Positions 1 through 8,604 of a stretch of 33,624 nucleotides of DNA are shown here, one piece after another (position 1 is the first letter of the stretch; every line of letters starts with the position of its first letter). The stretch is from an uncultured Modestobacter sp. (GTDB taxonomy: Bacteria; Actinomycetota; Actinomycetes; Mycobacteriales; Geodermatophilaceae): NCBI RefSeq assembly GCF_947486615.1, contig NZ_CANKUD010000019.1:1-33624 (forward strand). Direction: 5' to 3'. The notes beneath the pieces were generated by a model, which saw only the letters and a list, made by a program, of their open reading frames with translations, searched no databases and was not told the origin of the DNA. The position numbers and the translations under genes are program-made.

Positions 1-98
1 TTGTCGGCGGTGGCCCGCGCGACGGTGTTGTCCGACGGGTCCAGCTTCCGCTCGCTGCCGGAGTCGGGGACCTGCTTCACCAACACGACGATGTTCAC
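1..98 (-). CDS. etfB: Electron transfer flavoprotein beta subunit, 5' part only
   Basis: The minus strand reads MNIVVLVKQVPDSGSERKL and continues to the window edge, which is the characteristic N-terminus of the ETF beta subunit. ETF is a soluble FAD/AMP heterodimer that takes electrons from acyl-CoA and related dehydrogenases and passes them to the quinone pool. The start is a GTG at 96-98 with a GAGAGGTG ribosome site just upstream. Only about 32 codons lie in the window, so the alpha subunit and the rest of the gene are outside. The family is recognised from the N-terminal motif alone, which is quite distinctive. Confidence 0.88.
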   Translation of the reverse strand, partial: MNIVVLVKQVPDSGSERKLDPSDNTVARATAD

Positions 99-196
99 CG
101 AACACACCTCTCACACGCCTACGGCCGCGCGCCGATCGGAGCGCCGTCGGAAATGAGTCTACCCAATACGCCGTCGCGGGTTGCTCGTGCCGGTGT

Positions 197-781
197 TCAA
201 CGACCGAGAATCAGACCCATCGCCTCGCTGCGGGTCGCCGGGCTCTCCCGGAAGATGCCGCGCACCGCCGAGGTGATCGTGGTCGACCCGGGCTTGCGGA
301 CGCCGCGCATGGCCATGCACAGGTGCTCGGCCTCGACGACCACGATGACGCCCTGCGGCTTGAGCACCTCGAACAGCGCGTCGGCGATCTGCCGGGTCAT
401 CCGCTCCTGCACCTGCGGCCGCCGCGCGTAGACCTCCACCAGGCGGGCCAGCTTGGACAGCCCGGTCACCCGCCCGTCGGCGCCGGGGATGTAGCCGACG
501 TGCGCCCGGCCGTGGAAGGGCACCAGGTGGTGCTCGCAGGTCGAGTACATCGGGATGTCCTTGACCAGCACCAGCTCGTCGTGGTCCTCGTCGAACGTCG
601 TCGCCAGGACGTCGTACGGGTTCTGGCCGAGCCCGGCGAAAGTCTCCCCGTACGCCCGGGCGACGCGGGCCGGGGTGTCGACCAGACCGGGGCGGTCCGG
701 GTCCTCACCGATCGCGAGCAGCACCTCCCGGACGGCGGCCTCGATCCGGGCGGTGTCCACCTGACTCTCCGCCGGGGTCAC
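197..781 (-). CDS. folE: GTP cyclohydrolase I
   Basis: The product is 194 aa, the usual size for bacterial FolE. It converts GTP to 7,8-dihydroneopterin triphosphate, the first step of folate synthesis, as a cytosolic zinc homodecamer. Visible motifs are CEHH at 82-85 and EHLCM at 152-156, which supply the zinc ligands (Cys82, His85, Cys155), along with the typical segments [15 protein letters not shown] and the C-terminal SEAMGLI. The frame stays open far upstream, but that extension is Arg/Ser-rich and unlike FolE, so I place the start at GTG 779-781. A second GTG at 785-787 is equally possible because neither has a clear ribosome site. In many actinobacteria folE lies near ftsH and other folate genes, but no such neighbour is visible here. 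Confidence 0.95.
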   Translation of the reverse strand: MTPAESQVDTARIEAAVREVLLAIGEDPDRPGLVDTPARVARAYGETFAGLGQNPYDVLATTFDEDHDELVLVKDIPMYSTCEHHLVPFHGRAHVGYIPGADGRVTGLSKLARLVEVYARRPQVQERMTRQIADALFEVLKPQGVIVVVEAEHLCMAMRGVRKPGSTTITSAVRGIFRESPATRSEAMGLILGR

Positions 782-787
782 CGGCAC

Positions 788-1599
788 GACCCGGTCTTGA
801 GTGCGCGCGAACAGCAAGAAGCAAAAGGGTGCATGGAAATCACTTCCTCGTCCTACGTGAACGAGAAGAGGGCCGCAAGCCAATGTCGTCCACCGCGTGG
901 TGTGCCATCGGACCGAGCGGGGCGCGTCGGCGTCGGCGCCGGCTCGGAGTCTCACCATGCGGTGGCGGGTCCGAGCGGCCACGCCAGCAGTCCTCAGCCA
1001 CGCTGGCGACACCACGTCCATGATCCCCGAGCGCCCCCGGCGATGCTCACCATCGTCGTCCCGACGTCGACCTCTACAGCTGCACCGCTTTCCGCGCGAG
1101 AGTGCTGCGAGTACGACTCCCCCACCGTCCGATCTCTCGCTCCCTCCAGACCGGACGCTGCTCGACGCGACTGCTCCCGTCGGTGCAGACGGCAAGACCG
1201 ATCGCCGCCGACTGCACCGACACCCTCGGCAGCCGACGCACCGGTCCGCCTCCTCCACCCGGGCCCCGCAGCGCCGGACCGTGCCGGACGTCGAGGTGTC
1301 TCGCAGCCCTCGGCCAATGGTGCCGGATGCGCCCTGCCGGGGCCGCTGCCGGACTCGTGCCTCGCGCAGCCGAGCCCCAAGAGCAAGAGCCAGGACGTGT
1401 GCCGTCGCCTCTCACCGGCCCACGACGCCGATCGCGGCCGGGCCACCTCCTGCAGGGTGTCCATCTCGGCAGCCCACCCGACGAAGACCAGCTCGCCCCC
1501 CACCGTCACCGACCGCACCCCTCCCGGGGCATCGCGGACCCGGCTCAGGCGTGGCTCATGGCGGGGCGCGGTCCAGCTGCCGACTCCCGGGCCGGACGG
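788..1599. other. About 800 bp without a convincing gene
   Basis: Long open frames exist on both strands here, but their products are Arg/Pro/Ser-rich shadows without domain-like composition. The only stretch that looks protein-like is on the minus strand at about 1420-1580. It reads SWTAPRHEPRLSRVRDAPGG and then a short hydrophobic beta-like stretch (GGELVFVGW), and has no start, no ribosome site and no continuation. It may be the remnant of a decayed gene. No RNA gene or strong terminator was seen. Confidence 0.5.
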
Positions 1600-2397
1600 T
1601 CAGCCGGTGACGAGCAGCAGGTCCCGCTCGATGGCCGTCGCACACTCCTGGAGCCGGGGCAGCATCCCGCGGAGGTCCTCCAGCGTTCCGGTGGCCAGGC
1701 TGGTGGCGATGTTGGCGGCGGCGACGACACGACCGTCCACATCGCGGACCGGAGCGGCGATCGCCCGCAGCCCGATGCTCAGCTCCTGGTCGGCCAGGCA
1801 GTACCCGTCCCGCCGCACGCCCTCCAGCACCTCGCGCAGTGCTGCGACATCGCGCACGGTGTACGGCGTCCGCGGCTCAAGCTGCACCCGGGCCAGGTAC
1901 TCCCCCAGCGACGCGTCGTCGAGGCCGGCCAGCAGCACGCGCCCCATCGCCGTGGCGTAGGCGGGGAACCGCGCGCCGACGTTGATCGCCACGGTGATCA
2001 CGCCGCCGGCCGGCACCCGGGCGACGTGCACCACGTGGTCGCCGTCGAGCACCGACAGGGAGGCGGTCTCCCCGGTCTCCCGCATCAGGCGCTTGAGGTG
2101 CGGATTGGCCACCTGCGGGATCGTCAGCCCGGACAGGTAGGCGTGACCGAGCTCGAGGACCTTCGGCGTCAGCGCGAACAACGCACCCTCGGCCCGGACG
2201 TACCCCAGCTGCTGCAGCGTCAGTACCGACCGCCGGGCCGCTGCCCGGGTCAGCCCGGTCGCCCGCGCGACGTCGCTGAGCGTCAGCGCCGGGGACTCGG
2301 CGCCGAAGGCCTTGATCACCGAGAGACCCCGGGCGAGCGACTGGATGAAGTCCACATCCCGGTCGCCATCGGGCAGTTCCGAGTCCACAAGCGTCAC
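1600..2397 (-). CDS. IclR-family transcriptional regulator (PcaR/PobR-like)
   Basis: The product is 265 aa. It has an N-terminal winged helix-turn-helix (about residues 17-80, with the motif LTLSDVARATGLTRAAARR) followed by the IclR effector-binding domain, which ends in the usual form (LSIGLRAIAAPVRDVDGRVVAAANI). The start chosen is GTG at 2395-2397 because AGGAGG lies five bases upstream. A longer frame to 2478 adds a low-quality extension that would run into the promoter. IclR proteins are dimeric repressors or activators that sense aromatic or organic-acid metabolites. It is divergent from the catabolic operon beginning at 2565, so it very likely regulates that operon and itself from the shared 167-bp gap. 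The effector is unknown but is presumably the pathway substrate or an intermediate. Confidence 0.92.
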   Translation of the reverse strand: MTLVDSELPDGDRDVDFIQSLARGLSVIKAFGAESPALTLSDVARATGLTRAAARRSVLTLQQLGYVRAEGALFALTPKVLELGHAYLSGLTIPQVANPHLKRLMRETGETASLSVLDGDHVVHVARVPAGGVITVAINVGARFPAYATAMGRVLLAGLDDASLGEYLARVQLEPRTPYTVRDVAALREVLEGVRRDGYCLADQELSIGLRAIAAPVRDVDGRVVAAANIATSLATGTLEDLRGMLPRLQECATAIERDLLLVTG

Positions 2398-2463
2398 CAG
2401 GTCCTCCTGTCGTCGACGAGAACTCTGCCGTAGGGCACGACAGCCAGCCAACGAAACCAGTGT

Positions 2464-2510
2464 ACGCATAGCGCACATACGTGCGTGCGTCTTGCGTACG
2501 AGTGTGCGCA
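2464..2510. promoter_or_regulatory. Candidate IclR operator cluster in the divergent promoter region
   Basis: The gap between the IclR gene and the divergent operon contains two imperfect inverted repeats. CGCAC-ATAC-GTGCG lies at 2472-2485. TGCGTAC-GAGT-GTGCGCA lies at 2493-2510, with one mismatch in its 7-bp arms. The whole stretch is an alternation of TGCG, CGCA and GTAC words, unlike surrounding DNA. The position, between divergent regulator and target, is where IclR proteins usually bind. The assignment is inferred from layout and symmetry. Confidence 0.45.
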
Positions 2511-2564
2511 GTCCGTAGGGTCCCGATCACACCCCACCGAGACCCCGATCACCTGGAGGGAACG

Positions 2565-3569
2565 ATGTCGTTCCGGTCCGAGCGGACGATGACGGCACTC
2601 GCCGGCTCGCTCGCAATCGCGCTCACGCTCACCGCCTGCGGAGGGAGCGACAGCGAGTCCTCCGCCGAGCCGGCCCCGTCGTCGGACACCCCGGTGACCG
2701 TCCAGGCCGGCTTCATCCCGGTCATCGACGTCGCCGCCCTCTACCTGGGCGACGAGCAGGGGTTCTTCGCCGACCGCGGCATCGACCTCGAAGTCCAGAC
2801 CGGTCAGGGCGGCGCGGCGCTGGTGCCCCCGGTCGTGAGCGGGGAGTACCAGTTCGCGTTCAGCAACATGGTGTCGGTGCTCACCGCCCGTGCGAGGGGT
2901 CTGCCGCTGCAGATCATCGCGTCCGGCTCGTCCTCCACCGGGGAGGACGGCCAGGACGTCTCGATGATCCGCGTGCCCGAGGAGAGCGACATCCAGTCGG
3001 CCGCCGACCTCGCCGGCCGTCGGGTCAGCGTCAACACGCTGAACAACCTCCTGCAGATGCTCGGCGACGTGGCCGTCGACGCTGACGGCGGCAACCCCGA
3101 CGACGTGGAGTACGTCGAGCTGCCCTTCCCGGATGCGGTCGCTGCGCTCGACGGAGGCGAGATCGACGCCATGGTCACTGCGGAGCCCTTCGACACGATC
3201 GCAGCAGGCACCGGCACGCGGGTGATCTCCACGCCGTACCTCGAGATGAGCGCGGACCCGCTGACCACCTCGGTCTACTTCTCCTCCGAGCAGCAGTTGA
3301 ACGAGGACCCGGAGCTCTTCCAGGCGATCGTGGAGGCGATCAACGAGTCGCTGGAGTACGCCCAGGCGCACCCGGACGAGGTCCGCGCCCAGCTGTCGAC
3401 CTTCACGCAGATCGACCCGGCGGTCATCGAGCAGGTCACCCTGCCGACCTACGACCCGGAGATCCCCGAGGAGTCGGTGCAGACCTTCATCGACACGGCC
3501 AAGGAGTTCGGCATCGTCGAGGGCACCGTCTCCTACGACGACCTCGTCTGGTCGGGTCCGGAGAACTGA
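2565..3569 (+). CDS. ABC transporter substrate-binding lipoprotein, NMT1/SsuA type
   Basis: The product is 334 aa and is the extracellular ligand-binding component of the importer encoded downstream. It has a lipoprotein signal peptide with lipobox LTAC at Cys25, then a periplasmic-binding fold of the NMT1/SsuA/TauA class: VQAGFIPVIDVAALYLGDEQ, the self-binding GGAALVPPVVSGEYQFAF region, and the LDGGEIDAMVTAEPF motif. The start is ATG 2565 with GGAGGG six bases upstream. A frame open to 2481 has no ribosome site at its earlier starts. It is the first gene of the operon and ends five bases before the next start. Relatives bind sulfonates, pyrimidines, nitriles, phthalates and other organic acids, so the ligand cannot be read from sequence. 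Confidence 0.92.
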   Translation: MSFRSERTMTALAGSLAIALTLTACGGSDSESSAEPAPSSDTPVTVQAGFIPVIDVAALYLGDEQGFFADRGIDLEVQTGQGGAALVPPVVSGEYQFAFSNMVSVLTARARGLPLQIIASGSSSTGEDGQDVSMIRVPEESDIQSAADLAGRRVSVNTLNNLLQMLGDVAVDADGGNPDDVEYVELPFPDAVAALDGGEIDAMVTAEPFDTIAAGTGTRVISTPYLEMSADPLTTSVYFSSEQQLNEDPELFQAIVEAINESLEYAQAHPDEVRAQLSTFTQIDPAVIEQVTLPTYDPEIPEESVQTFIDTAKEFGIVEGTVSYDDLVWSGPEN

Positions 3570-3574
3570 GCACC

Positions 3575-5353
3575 GTGACCTCCCAGCAGATCACGTCCGG
3601 CGCGCCCGGCACCCCGGTCGCGGAAGCGGCCGCCGGACGGCGCCCACTGCGCAGCGACCTGGCCGTCGGCAGCTCCCGGTGGGCCGTCCGGCGGGCGCAG
3701 TGGCGTTCCCTGGGCATCACCGACGAGGAGATGTCGCGTCCGAAGATCGCGATCGTCAACTCGTCCTCCGACCTCGCCGCCTGCTTCGCCCACCTCGACG
3801 GCATCGTCCCGGTGCTCAAAAAGGCGATCCGGGACGCCGGCGGCCTGCCCTTCGAGATCCGCACCGCGGCCCCGTCGGACTTCATCACCAGCTCCGGCGC
3901 CGGCGGGCGGTACATCCTGCCGACCCGGGACCTGATCGTCGCCGACATCGAGGTCGTCGTGGAGGGGGCCCAGCTGGACGGCATGGTGGCGCTGGCCTCG
4001 TGCGACAAGACCGCGCCGGCCCAGATCATGGCGGCCGGCCGGCTCGACGTGCCGACGATCGTCGTCGCCTGCGGTTACCAGCACAGCGCTCTGGCCGAAT
4101 CCGGCGGCGCGGACATCGAGGACGTCTTCCTCCATGCCGGGCACACCGCTCTGGGCCGCACCAGCGTGGACGACCTGCTGGAGATGACCGAGGGAGCCAT
4201 CCGCGGCCCCGGCGTCTGCGCCGGGCTCGGGACCGCCAACACCATGCACATGGCCGCCGAGGCCCTGGGCATGGCGCTGCCCGGCACCACCCCGGTGCGG
4301 GCGGACAGCCCCCCGATGTGGGACGCCGTCGACCGGGCCGGCCGCCGCATCGTGGAACTGGTGCTCGAGGGCGGCAGCGCACGCCAGGTGCTCACCGCGG
4401 CCGCAGTCCGCAACGCGGTCGTGCTCATGCTGGCCATCGGCGGGTCGATCAACTCGGTGAAGCACCTGCAGGCGATCGCCGTGGAGGCCGAGCTCGACGT
4501 GGACGTGTGGCGGCTCTACGAGGAGCTGGCCGACACCGTTCCCGTGCTGACCGCCGTCCGGCCCAACGGCCCGCACCTGATCGAGCAGCTGGAGGACGCC
4601 GGGGGCACCCAGGCCGTGCTCGCCGAGCTGACCGGGCTGCTGGACCTCGACGCGGTCGGCGTCTCCGGCCGGCCGCTGCGCGCGGTGCTGGCCCGGATCC
4701 CGTCCCCCGACCGCACCGTCGTCCGGTCGGTCGCGGACCCCTTCAGCACCCGGCCGTCCATCGTCGTGGTCCGCGGCTCACTCGCTCCGGACGGCGCCAT
4801 CGTCAAGCTGCCGGTCGACCAGGACCGGCCCGACCGGTTTCGAGGTCCGGCTCGTTGCTACCCCTCCCGCGAGACGGCGATCGCCGCGCTGACCGCGGGG
4901 GAGGTACAGCCCGGCGACGTCGTCGTGCTCCGAGGGATGGGGTTGCACGGCGGCCCGGGCATGGCGATGGCCTCGGCCTTCGTGTTCGCCCTGGACGGCG
5001 CGGGCCTGGGCGAGGAGGTCGCCGTCGTGACCGACGGTCAGCTCTCCGGCCTGGTCAACAAGGGCATCGTCGTCGGCGAGGTCGCCCCCGAGGCGGCCGT
5101 CGGCGGACCGCTGGGCCGGCTCCGGGACGGCGACGTGATCAGCATCGACCTGACCACCCGCACGGTCGACGTCGAGGTCCCCCCCACCGAGCTGGCCGCC
5201 CGTGAGGTGGCGCCCGCCGACACCGACACCTCCCGCGGCTGGCTGGCGGTCTACGACCGCACCGTCTCGACCGCACTGTGCGGCTCTGTCCTCTGCCCGC
5301 GCCCTGAGGGGCCGACCGGCCGGTGCGCCGGCACAACCGGAGGGGACCGGTGA
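3575..5353 (+). CDS. IlvD/Edd-family Fe-S dehydratase
   Basis: The product is 592 aa, about the family length for dihydroxy-acid, phosphogluconate and sugar-acid dehydratases. Three Fe-S cluster cysteines are in place: Cys70 (SSSDLAAC), Cys143 (CDKTAPAQ) and Cys215 (GVCAGLGTANTM). The C-terminal swivel part carries TDGQLSGLVNKG, with the catalytic serine at about 491, and PEAAVGGPLGRLRDGD. These enzymes remove water from a 2,3-dihydroxy acid to give a 2-keto acid. The sequence diverges from true IlvD (for example ACGYQ where IlvD has a Gly-Gly-Pro motif), so the substrate is probably not a branched-chain intermediate. The start is GTG 3575. Its stop overlaps the next start (GTGA), and it lies inside a transport operon, so it probably acts on the imported compound. 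Confidence 0.9.
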   Translation: MTSQQITSGAPGTPVAEAAAGRRPLRSDLAVGSSRWAVRRAQWRSLGITDEEMSRPKIAIVNSSSDLAACFAHLDGIVPVLKKAIRDAGGLPFEIRTAAPSDFITSSGAGGRYILPTRDLIVADIEVVVEGAQLDGMVALASCDKTAPAQIMAAGRLDVPTIVVACGYQHSALAESGGADIEDVFLHAGHTALGRTSVDDLLEMTEGAIRGPGVCAGLGTANTMHMAAEALGMALPGTTPVRADSPPMWDAVDRAGRRIVELVLEGGSARQVLTAAAVRNAVVLMLAIGGSINSVKHLQAIAVEAELDVDVWRLYEELADTVPVLTAVRPNGPHLIEQLEDAGGTQAVLAELTGLLDLDAVGVSGRPLRAVLARIPSPDRTVVRSVADPFSTRPSIVVVRGSLAPDGAIVKLPVDQDRPDRFRGPARCYPSRETAIAALTAGEVQPGDVVVLRGMGLHGGPGMAMASAFVFALDGAGLGEEVAVVTDGQLSGLVNKGIVVGEVAPEAAVGGPLGRLRDGDVISIDLTTRTVDVEVPPTELAAREVAPADTDTSRGWLAVYDRTVSTALCGSVLCPRPEGPTGRCAGTTGGDR

Positions 5354-6192
5354 CCCTGCTCGACTCGGCACCACCGTCGGTGGCCGACCCCGCGTCCCCC
5401 ACCCCCACCCGCCCGCGCCGGGCCGGCAGCCTGCGTGCACCCCTGGTGGGCATCGCCGTCACGCTGGTGCTGGCCGAGCTGCTGCCGCGCGCCGGCCTGA
5501 TCGGCGGCGACGCCCTCCCGCCGCTGTCCTCGGTGGTCGCCGAGCTGGTCCGCCAGCTCGGCGACTCCACGCTGTGGGAGGCGCTCGGTCAGACGATGCG
5601 CACCTGGGCGGTCGGGCTGGTGCTCGCCGTGACCGGCGGCGTCGTCGTCGGGGTGCTCATCGGGCTGGCGCCCGTGCTCCGTGAGCTGACCGCGTCGACG
5701 GTCGAGTTCCTCCGCCCCATCCCGTCGGTCGCGCTGATCCCGGCGGTCATCCTCCTCTTCGGCACGGGCTACCAGTCCGGCGTCGTCCTGATCGTCTACG
5801 CCGGCTTCTGGCAGGTTCTCGTGCAGGTGCTCTACGGCGTGCAGGACATCGACCCGGTCGCCGAGGAGACCGCCCGCTCGTACCACGCTGGGCCCTGGGC
5901 CCTGGTGCGGCACCTGGTCTGGCCCACGGCACTCCCGTTCGTCTTCACCGGGGTCCGGCTGGCCGCGTCCGTGGCGCTCGTGCTGGCCATCACCGGCGAG
6001 CTGGTCATCGGCACGCCGGGCATCGGCTCCGCGATCGCCGTCGCGCAGAGCAGTGGGGCGACGACGGTGACCTTCGCGTTGGTGGTGCTGACCGGGGTGC
6101 TGGGGGTGCTGGTCAACGTCGCCTTCCGCGCTGCCGAGAGGTCACTGCTCAGCTGGCACCCGTCGGTGCGTCGGGCCGGGGGTGCCCGATGA
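5350..6192 (+). CDS. ABC transporter permease (SsuC/TauC type), first subunit
   Basis: The product is a 280-aa inner-membrane permease of the BPD_transp_1 family with about six hydrophobic segments. A first membrane span follows the basic N-terminus (LVGIAVTLVLAELLP). The cytoplasmic coupling loop that docks the ATPase is visible as ETARSYHAGPWALVRHLVWP. The start GTG 5350 overlaps the preceding stop by four bases, and its own TGA overlaps the next ATG, which points to translational coupling. With the second permease at 6189 it should form a heterodimeric channel served by the ATPase at 6968 and the lipoprotein at 2565. The family imports sulfonates, nitrate, thiamine precursors and aromatic acids. 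Confidence 0.92.
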   Translation: MTLLDSAPPSVADPASPTPTRPRRAGSLRAPLVGIAVTLVLAELLPRAGLIGGDALPPLSSVVAELVRQLGDSTLWEALGQTMRTWAVGLVLAVTGGVVVGVLIGLAPVLRELTASTVEFLRPIPSVALIPAVILLFGTGYQSGVVLIVYAGFWQVLVQVLYGVQDIDPVAEETARSYHAGPWALVRHLVWPTALPFVFTGVRLAASVALVLAITGELVIGTPGIGSAIAVAQSSGATTVTFALVVLTGVLGVLVNVAFRAAERSLLSWHPSVRRAGGAR

Positions 6193-6968
6193 CCACGCGC
6201 CTGCGCCGCGTGGCGGCCGCCCTCGGACTACCCGTCGTCCTCGTCGGGCTGTGGTGGGTGACCAGCGCAGCGAGCACCAACTACTACTTCCCGCCCCTGC
6301 AGACCATCCTCGAGCAGTTCGGCGAGCTGTGGTTGTCCGACCGGTTCCTCAGCGACGTCGTCCCGAGCCTCGCGCGACTAACCGCGGGCTTCGCACTGGC
6401 CGCCGTCATCGGCGTCTCGCTGGGCATCGCGCTCGGGCTCACCGACGCCCTGCGGCGCGGTGCCGAGCCGGTGCTCGAGTTCGCCCGGGCCATCCCGCCG
6501 ACGGTGCTGGTGCCGGTGATCGCCCTGGTGGCCGGCATCGGCGACACGTCCAAGGTGCTGGTGATCGTCTCCGGGTGTCTCTGGCCCGTGCTGCTCAACA
6601 CCGTCGAGGGCGTACGCGCCGCCGACGAGGTCATGCTCGACACCTGCCGGACCTTCGGTGTCACCCGCGCCGCCCGGCTGCGGCACATGGTGCTGCCGGC
6701 GGCCAGTCCGCAGATCGCCGTCGGGCTGCGCCAGTCGCTGTCGATCGGCCTGATCCTGATGGTCATCGGCGAGATGTTCGCCGCGTCCAACGGACTGGGC
6801 TTCTCCATCGTCCAGTTCCAGCGGAGCTTCGCGATCCCCGAGATGTGGAGCGGGATCCTCCTGCTCGGGCTCATCGGCTTCGCGCTCTCCGTGCTGTTCA
6901 CCCTCGTCGAGAAGCGGGCCCTGGGCTGGTACCTGGGCCTGCGCGACTTCCAGAAGAGGAACGCCTGA
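6189..6968 (+). CDS. ABC transporter permease (SsuC/TauC type), second subunit
   Basis: The product is a 259-aa membrane protein of the same fold as its neighbour, with a signal-anchor-like first span (ALGLPVVLVGLWWVTSA) and the coupling-loop motif DTCRTFGVTRAARLRHMVLP. The extracellular YYFPPLQTILEQ segment after the first span is typical of the SsuC family. The gene begins in an ATGA overlap with the first permease and ends in a TGATG overlap with the ATPase. Two distinct permeases rather than one repeated subunit is less common in this subfamily than a homodimer, but it is seen in aromatic and pyrimidine importers. Confidence 0.92.
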   Translation: MTTRLRRVAAALGLPVVLVGLWWVTSAASTNYYFPPLQTILEQFGELWLSDRFLSDVVPSLARLTAGFALAAVIGVSLGIALGLTDALRRGAEPVLEFARAIPPTVLVPVIALVAGIGDTSKVLVIVSGCLWPVLLNTVEGVRAADEVMLDTCRTFGVTRAARLRHMVLPAASPQIAVGLRQSLSIGLILMVIGEMFAASNGLGFSIVQFQRSFAIPEMWSGILLLGLIGFALSVLFTLVEKRALGWYLGLRDFQKRNA

Positions 6969-7816
6969 TGACCGCTGACACCACCGCCGTGATCGGCTCG
7001 CCGCGCAGCACCGTCGACAGCATTGTGCGGGTGACCGGCCTGAAGAAGGTCTACGAGTCCAACCGTGGGCCGGTCGAGGCCATCGGGGACATCACCTTCG
7101 ACGTCCCTCGTGGCCAGTTCGCCTGCATCGTCGGCCCGTCCGGCGCCGGCAAGACGACGCTGCTCAAGTGCCTCGCCGGGCTGCTCTCCCCCACCGCCGG
7201 GGAGGTGGTGCTGGAGGGCGAGCGCGTCGACGGTCCGCCGCGCGGCATGGCCGTCGTCTTCCAGGAGTACGGCCGGAGCCTCTTCCCCTGGAAGACGGTG
7301 CAGCAGAACGTCGAGCTCCCGCTGCGGCTGAAGAAGACGCCCCGGGACCAGCGCGAGCACAAGGTCGCCGAGGCGCTGACTGCCGTCGGTCTCGCTGACC
7401 GCGGCCACGCGTTCCCCTGGCAGCTGTCCGGCGGCATGCAGCAGCGGGTCGCCATCGCCCGGGCGATCGCGTACGAGCCGCACGTGCTCCTCATGGACGA
7501 GCCGTTCGCCGCCGTCGACGCGCAGACCCGTGCCGACCTGGAGGACCTGGTCCGCTCGCTGTGGCAGGACCTGGGCGTGACCACGCTGTTCGTCACCCAC
7601 GACGTCGACGAGGCCGTGTACCTGGGCGAGCGAGTGCTCGTGCTCTCGGCCTCCCCCACCTGCGTGCTCGACGACATCACCGTCGACCTGCCCGCCGACC
7701 GCGAGCAGGTCGACACCCGGTCATCGGCGAGGTTCGCCGCGCTGCGCACCCGGGTGCACCGCGGGATCCAGGACGCCAAGGCCGGTCGCCGCACCCCCAG
7801 CGAGCAGCCCGCGTGA
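6968..7816 (+). CDS. ABC transporter ATP-binding protein (SsuB/TauB type)
   Basis: The product is a 282-aa cytoplasmic ATPase that drives the importer. It carries Walker A GPSGAGKT (56-63), Q-loop Gln99 (VVFQEYGRSLFPWKT), signature LSGGMQQR (153-160), Walker B VLLMDEP (173-179) and H-loop His211 (VTHD). The C-terminal tail of about 50 residues is charged and short, as in nitrate/sulfonate importers. The start ATG overlaps the stop of the preceding permease, and its TGA overlaps the hydrolase GTG (GTGA). All catalytic motifs are intact, so the protein should be active. Confidence 0.95.
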   Translation: MTADTTAVIGSPRSTVDSIVRVTGLKKVYESNRGPVEAIGDITFDVPRGQFACIVGPSGAGKTTLLKCLAGLLSPTAGEVVLEGERVDGPPRGMAVVFQEYGRSLFPWKTVQQNVELPLRLKKTPRDQREHKVAEALTAVGLADRGHAFPWQLSGGMQQRVAIARAIAYEPHVLLMDEPFAAVDAQTRADLEDLVRSLWQDLGVTTLFVTHDVDEAVYLGERVLVLSASPTCVLDDITVDLPADREQVDTRSSARFAALRTRVHRGIQDAKAGRRTPSEQPA

Positions 7817-8604
7817 CCGCGGTGGACGTCGCCTTCGACGACGAGGGCGTCCGGGGCGACACCGTGCCGGTGCTGCTGTCGGCCTCGCTGGGCACCACGC
7901 GGACCATGTGGGCGGAGCAGGTGCACCGGCTGGCGGCCACCCGCAGGGTCATCGCCTACGACCACCGTGGGCACGGCGACTCCCCCGTCCCGGCCGACGA
8001 CCTCAGCCTGACCGACCTGGTGGACGACGTCGTGGCGCTGCTGGACCGGCTGGACGTGGCGCAGGTCGACGTGGTGGGGGTCAGCCTCGGTGGCACCGTC
8101 GGACTCGGCCTGGCCACAGCCCGCCCCGACCGGGTCCGGACCCTGGTGACGATCAACTCGCCGGTGTTCGCCGATGCCCCCGACTTCTGGCGTCAGCGGG
8201 CGGCGGCCGTGCGCGCCCAGGGCATGGGCGTCGCCTCCGCCGGGCTGCTCGGCCGCTGGTACTCCCCCACCGTCGCCGCGGCGCCGTCGGCGCTGGTCCG
8301 CGACACCGTCGACACCGTCGACAGGCTCTCCCCGGCGGGCTACGCCGCGTGCTGTGCCGCCATCGCCGGCACCGACCTGCGCGAGGCCCTGCCCGCTCTG
8401 GCGGTGCCGCTGCTCGCGGTCACCGGTAGCGCGGACGCCGTCGTCCCAGCCCACCACGCCGAGCTGCTGGCCGACAGCGTCCCCGGTGCCCGACGGGTCG
8501 AGGTCGCCGGCGCCGGACACCTGCTCCCCCAGGAACGTCCCGACGAGCTGCACGCCCTGCTCACCCAGCACTGGACCACGACCTCCACGAGGAGCACCCG
8601 ATGA
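7813..8604 (+). CDS. Alpha/beta hydrolase, 3-oxoadipate enol-lactonase-like
   Basis: The product is 263 aa with the alpha/beta hydrolase triad: Ser91 in GVSLGG, Asp208 in GSADAVVP and His236 in GAGHLLPQE. An early YDHRGHGDSP motif is typical of the PcaD-like group, which hydrolyses enol-lactones and simple esters. It starts with GTG 7813, overlapping the ATPase stop, and ends in an ATGA overlap with the oxidoreductase. In this setting it may open a lactone or ester, either of the imported compound or of an intermediate made by the oxidoreductase. Neighbourhood and motifs support hydrolysis, but the substrate is unknown and PcaD itself is not implied, since no other beta-ketoadipate genes are present. 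Confidence 0.85.
   Translation: MTAVDVAFDDEGVRGDTVPVLLSASLGTTRTMWAEQVHRLAATRRVIAYDHRGHGDSPVPADDLSLTDLVDDVVALLDRLDVAQVDVVGVSLGGTVGLGLATARPDRVRTLVTINSPVFADAPDFWRQRAAAVRAQGMGVASAGLLGRWYSPTVAAAPSALVRDTVDTVDRLSPAGYAACCAAIAGTDLREALPALAVPLLAVTGSADAVVPAHHAELLADSVPGARRVEVAGAGHLLPQERPDELHALLTQHWTTTSTRSTR

Noticed and set aside
782..1258. Long N-terminal extension of the folE frame
   Set aside because: The extension is Arg/Ser/Gly-rich, unlike any FolE, and makes the protein 353 aa; the family starts near residue 1 of the shorter form.
1420..1580. Protein-like minus-strand stretch (RSVTVGGELVFVGW)
   Set aside because: It has no start, ribosome site or continuation and I could not name a family; described only as a possible remnant in the gap.
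323..2433. Plus-strand open frames opposite folE and the IclR gene
   Set aside because: They are the antisense of clearly real genes, His/Arg/Gln-rich, with no ribosome site and no domain; typical for very GC-rich DNA.
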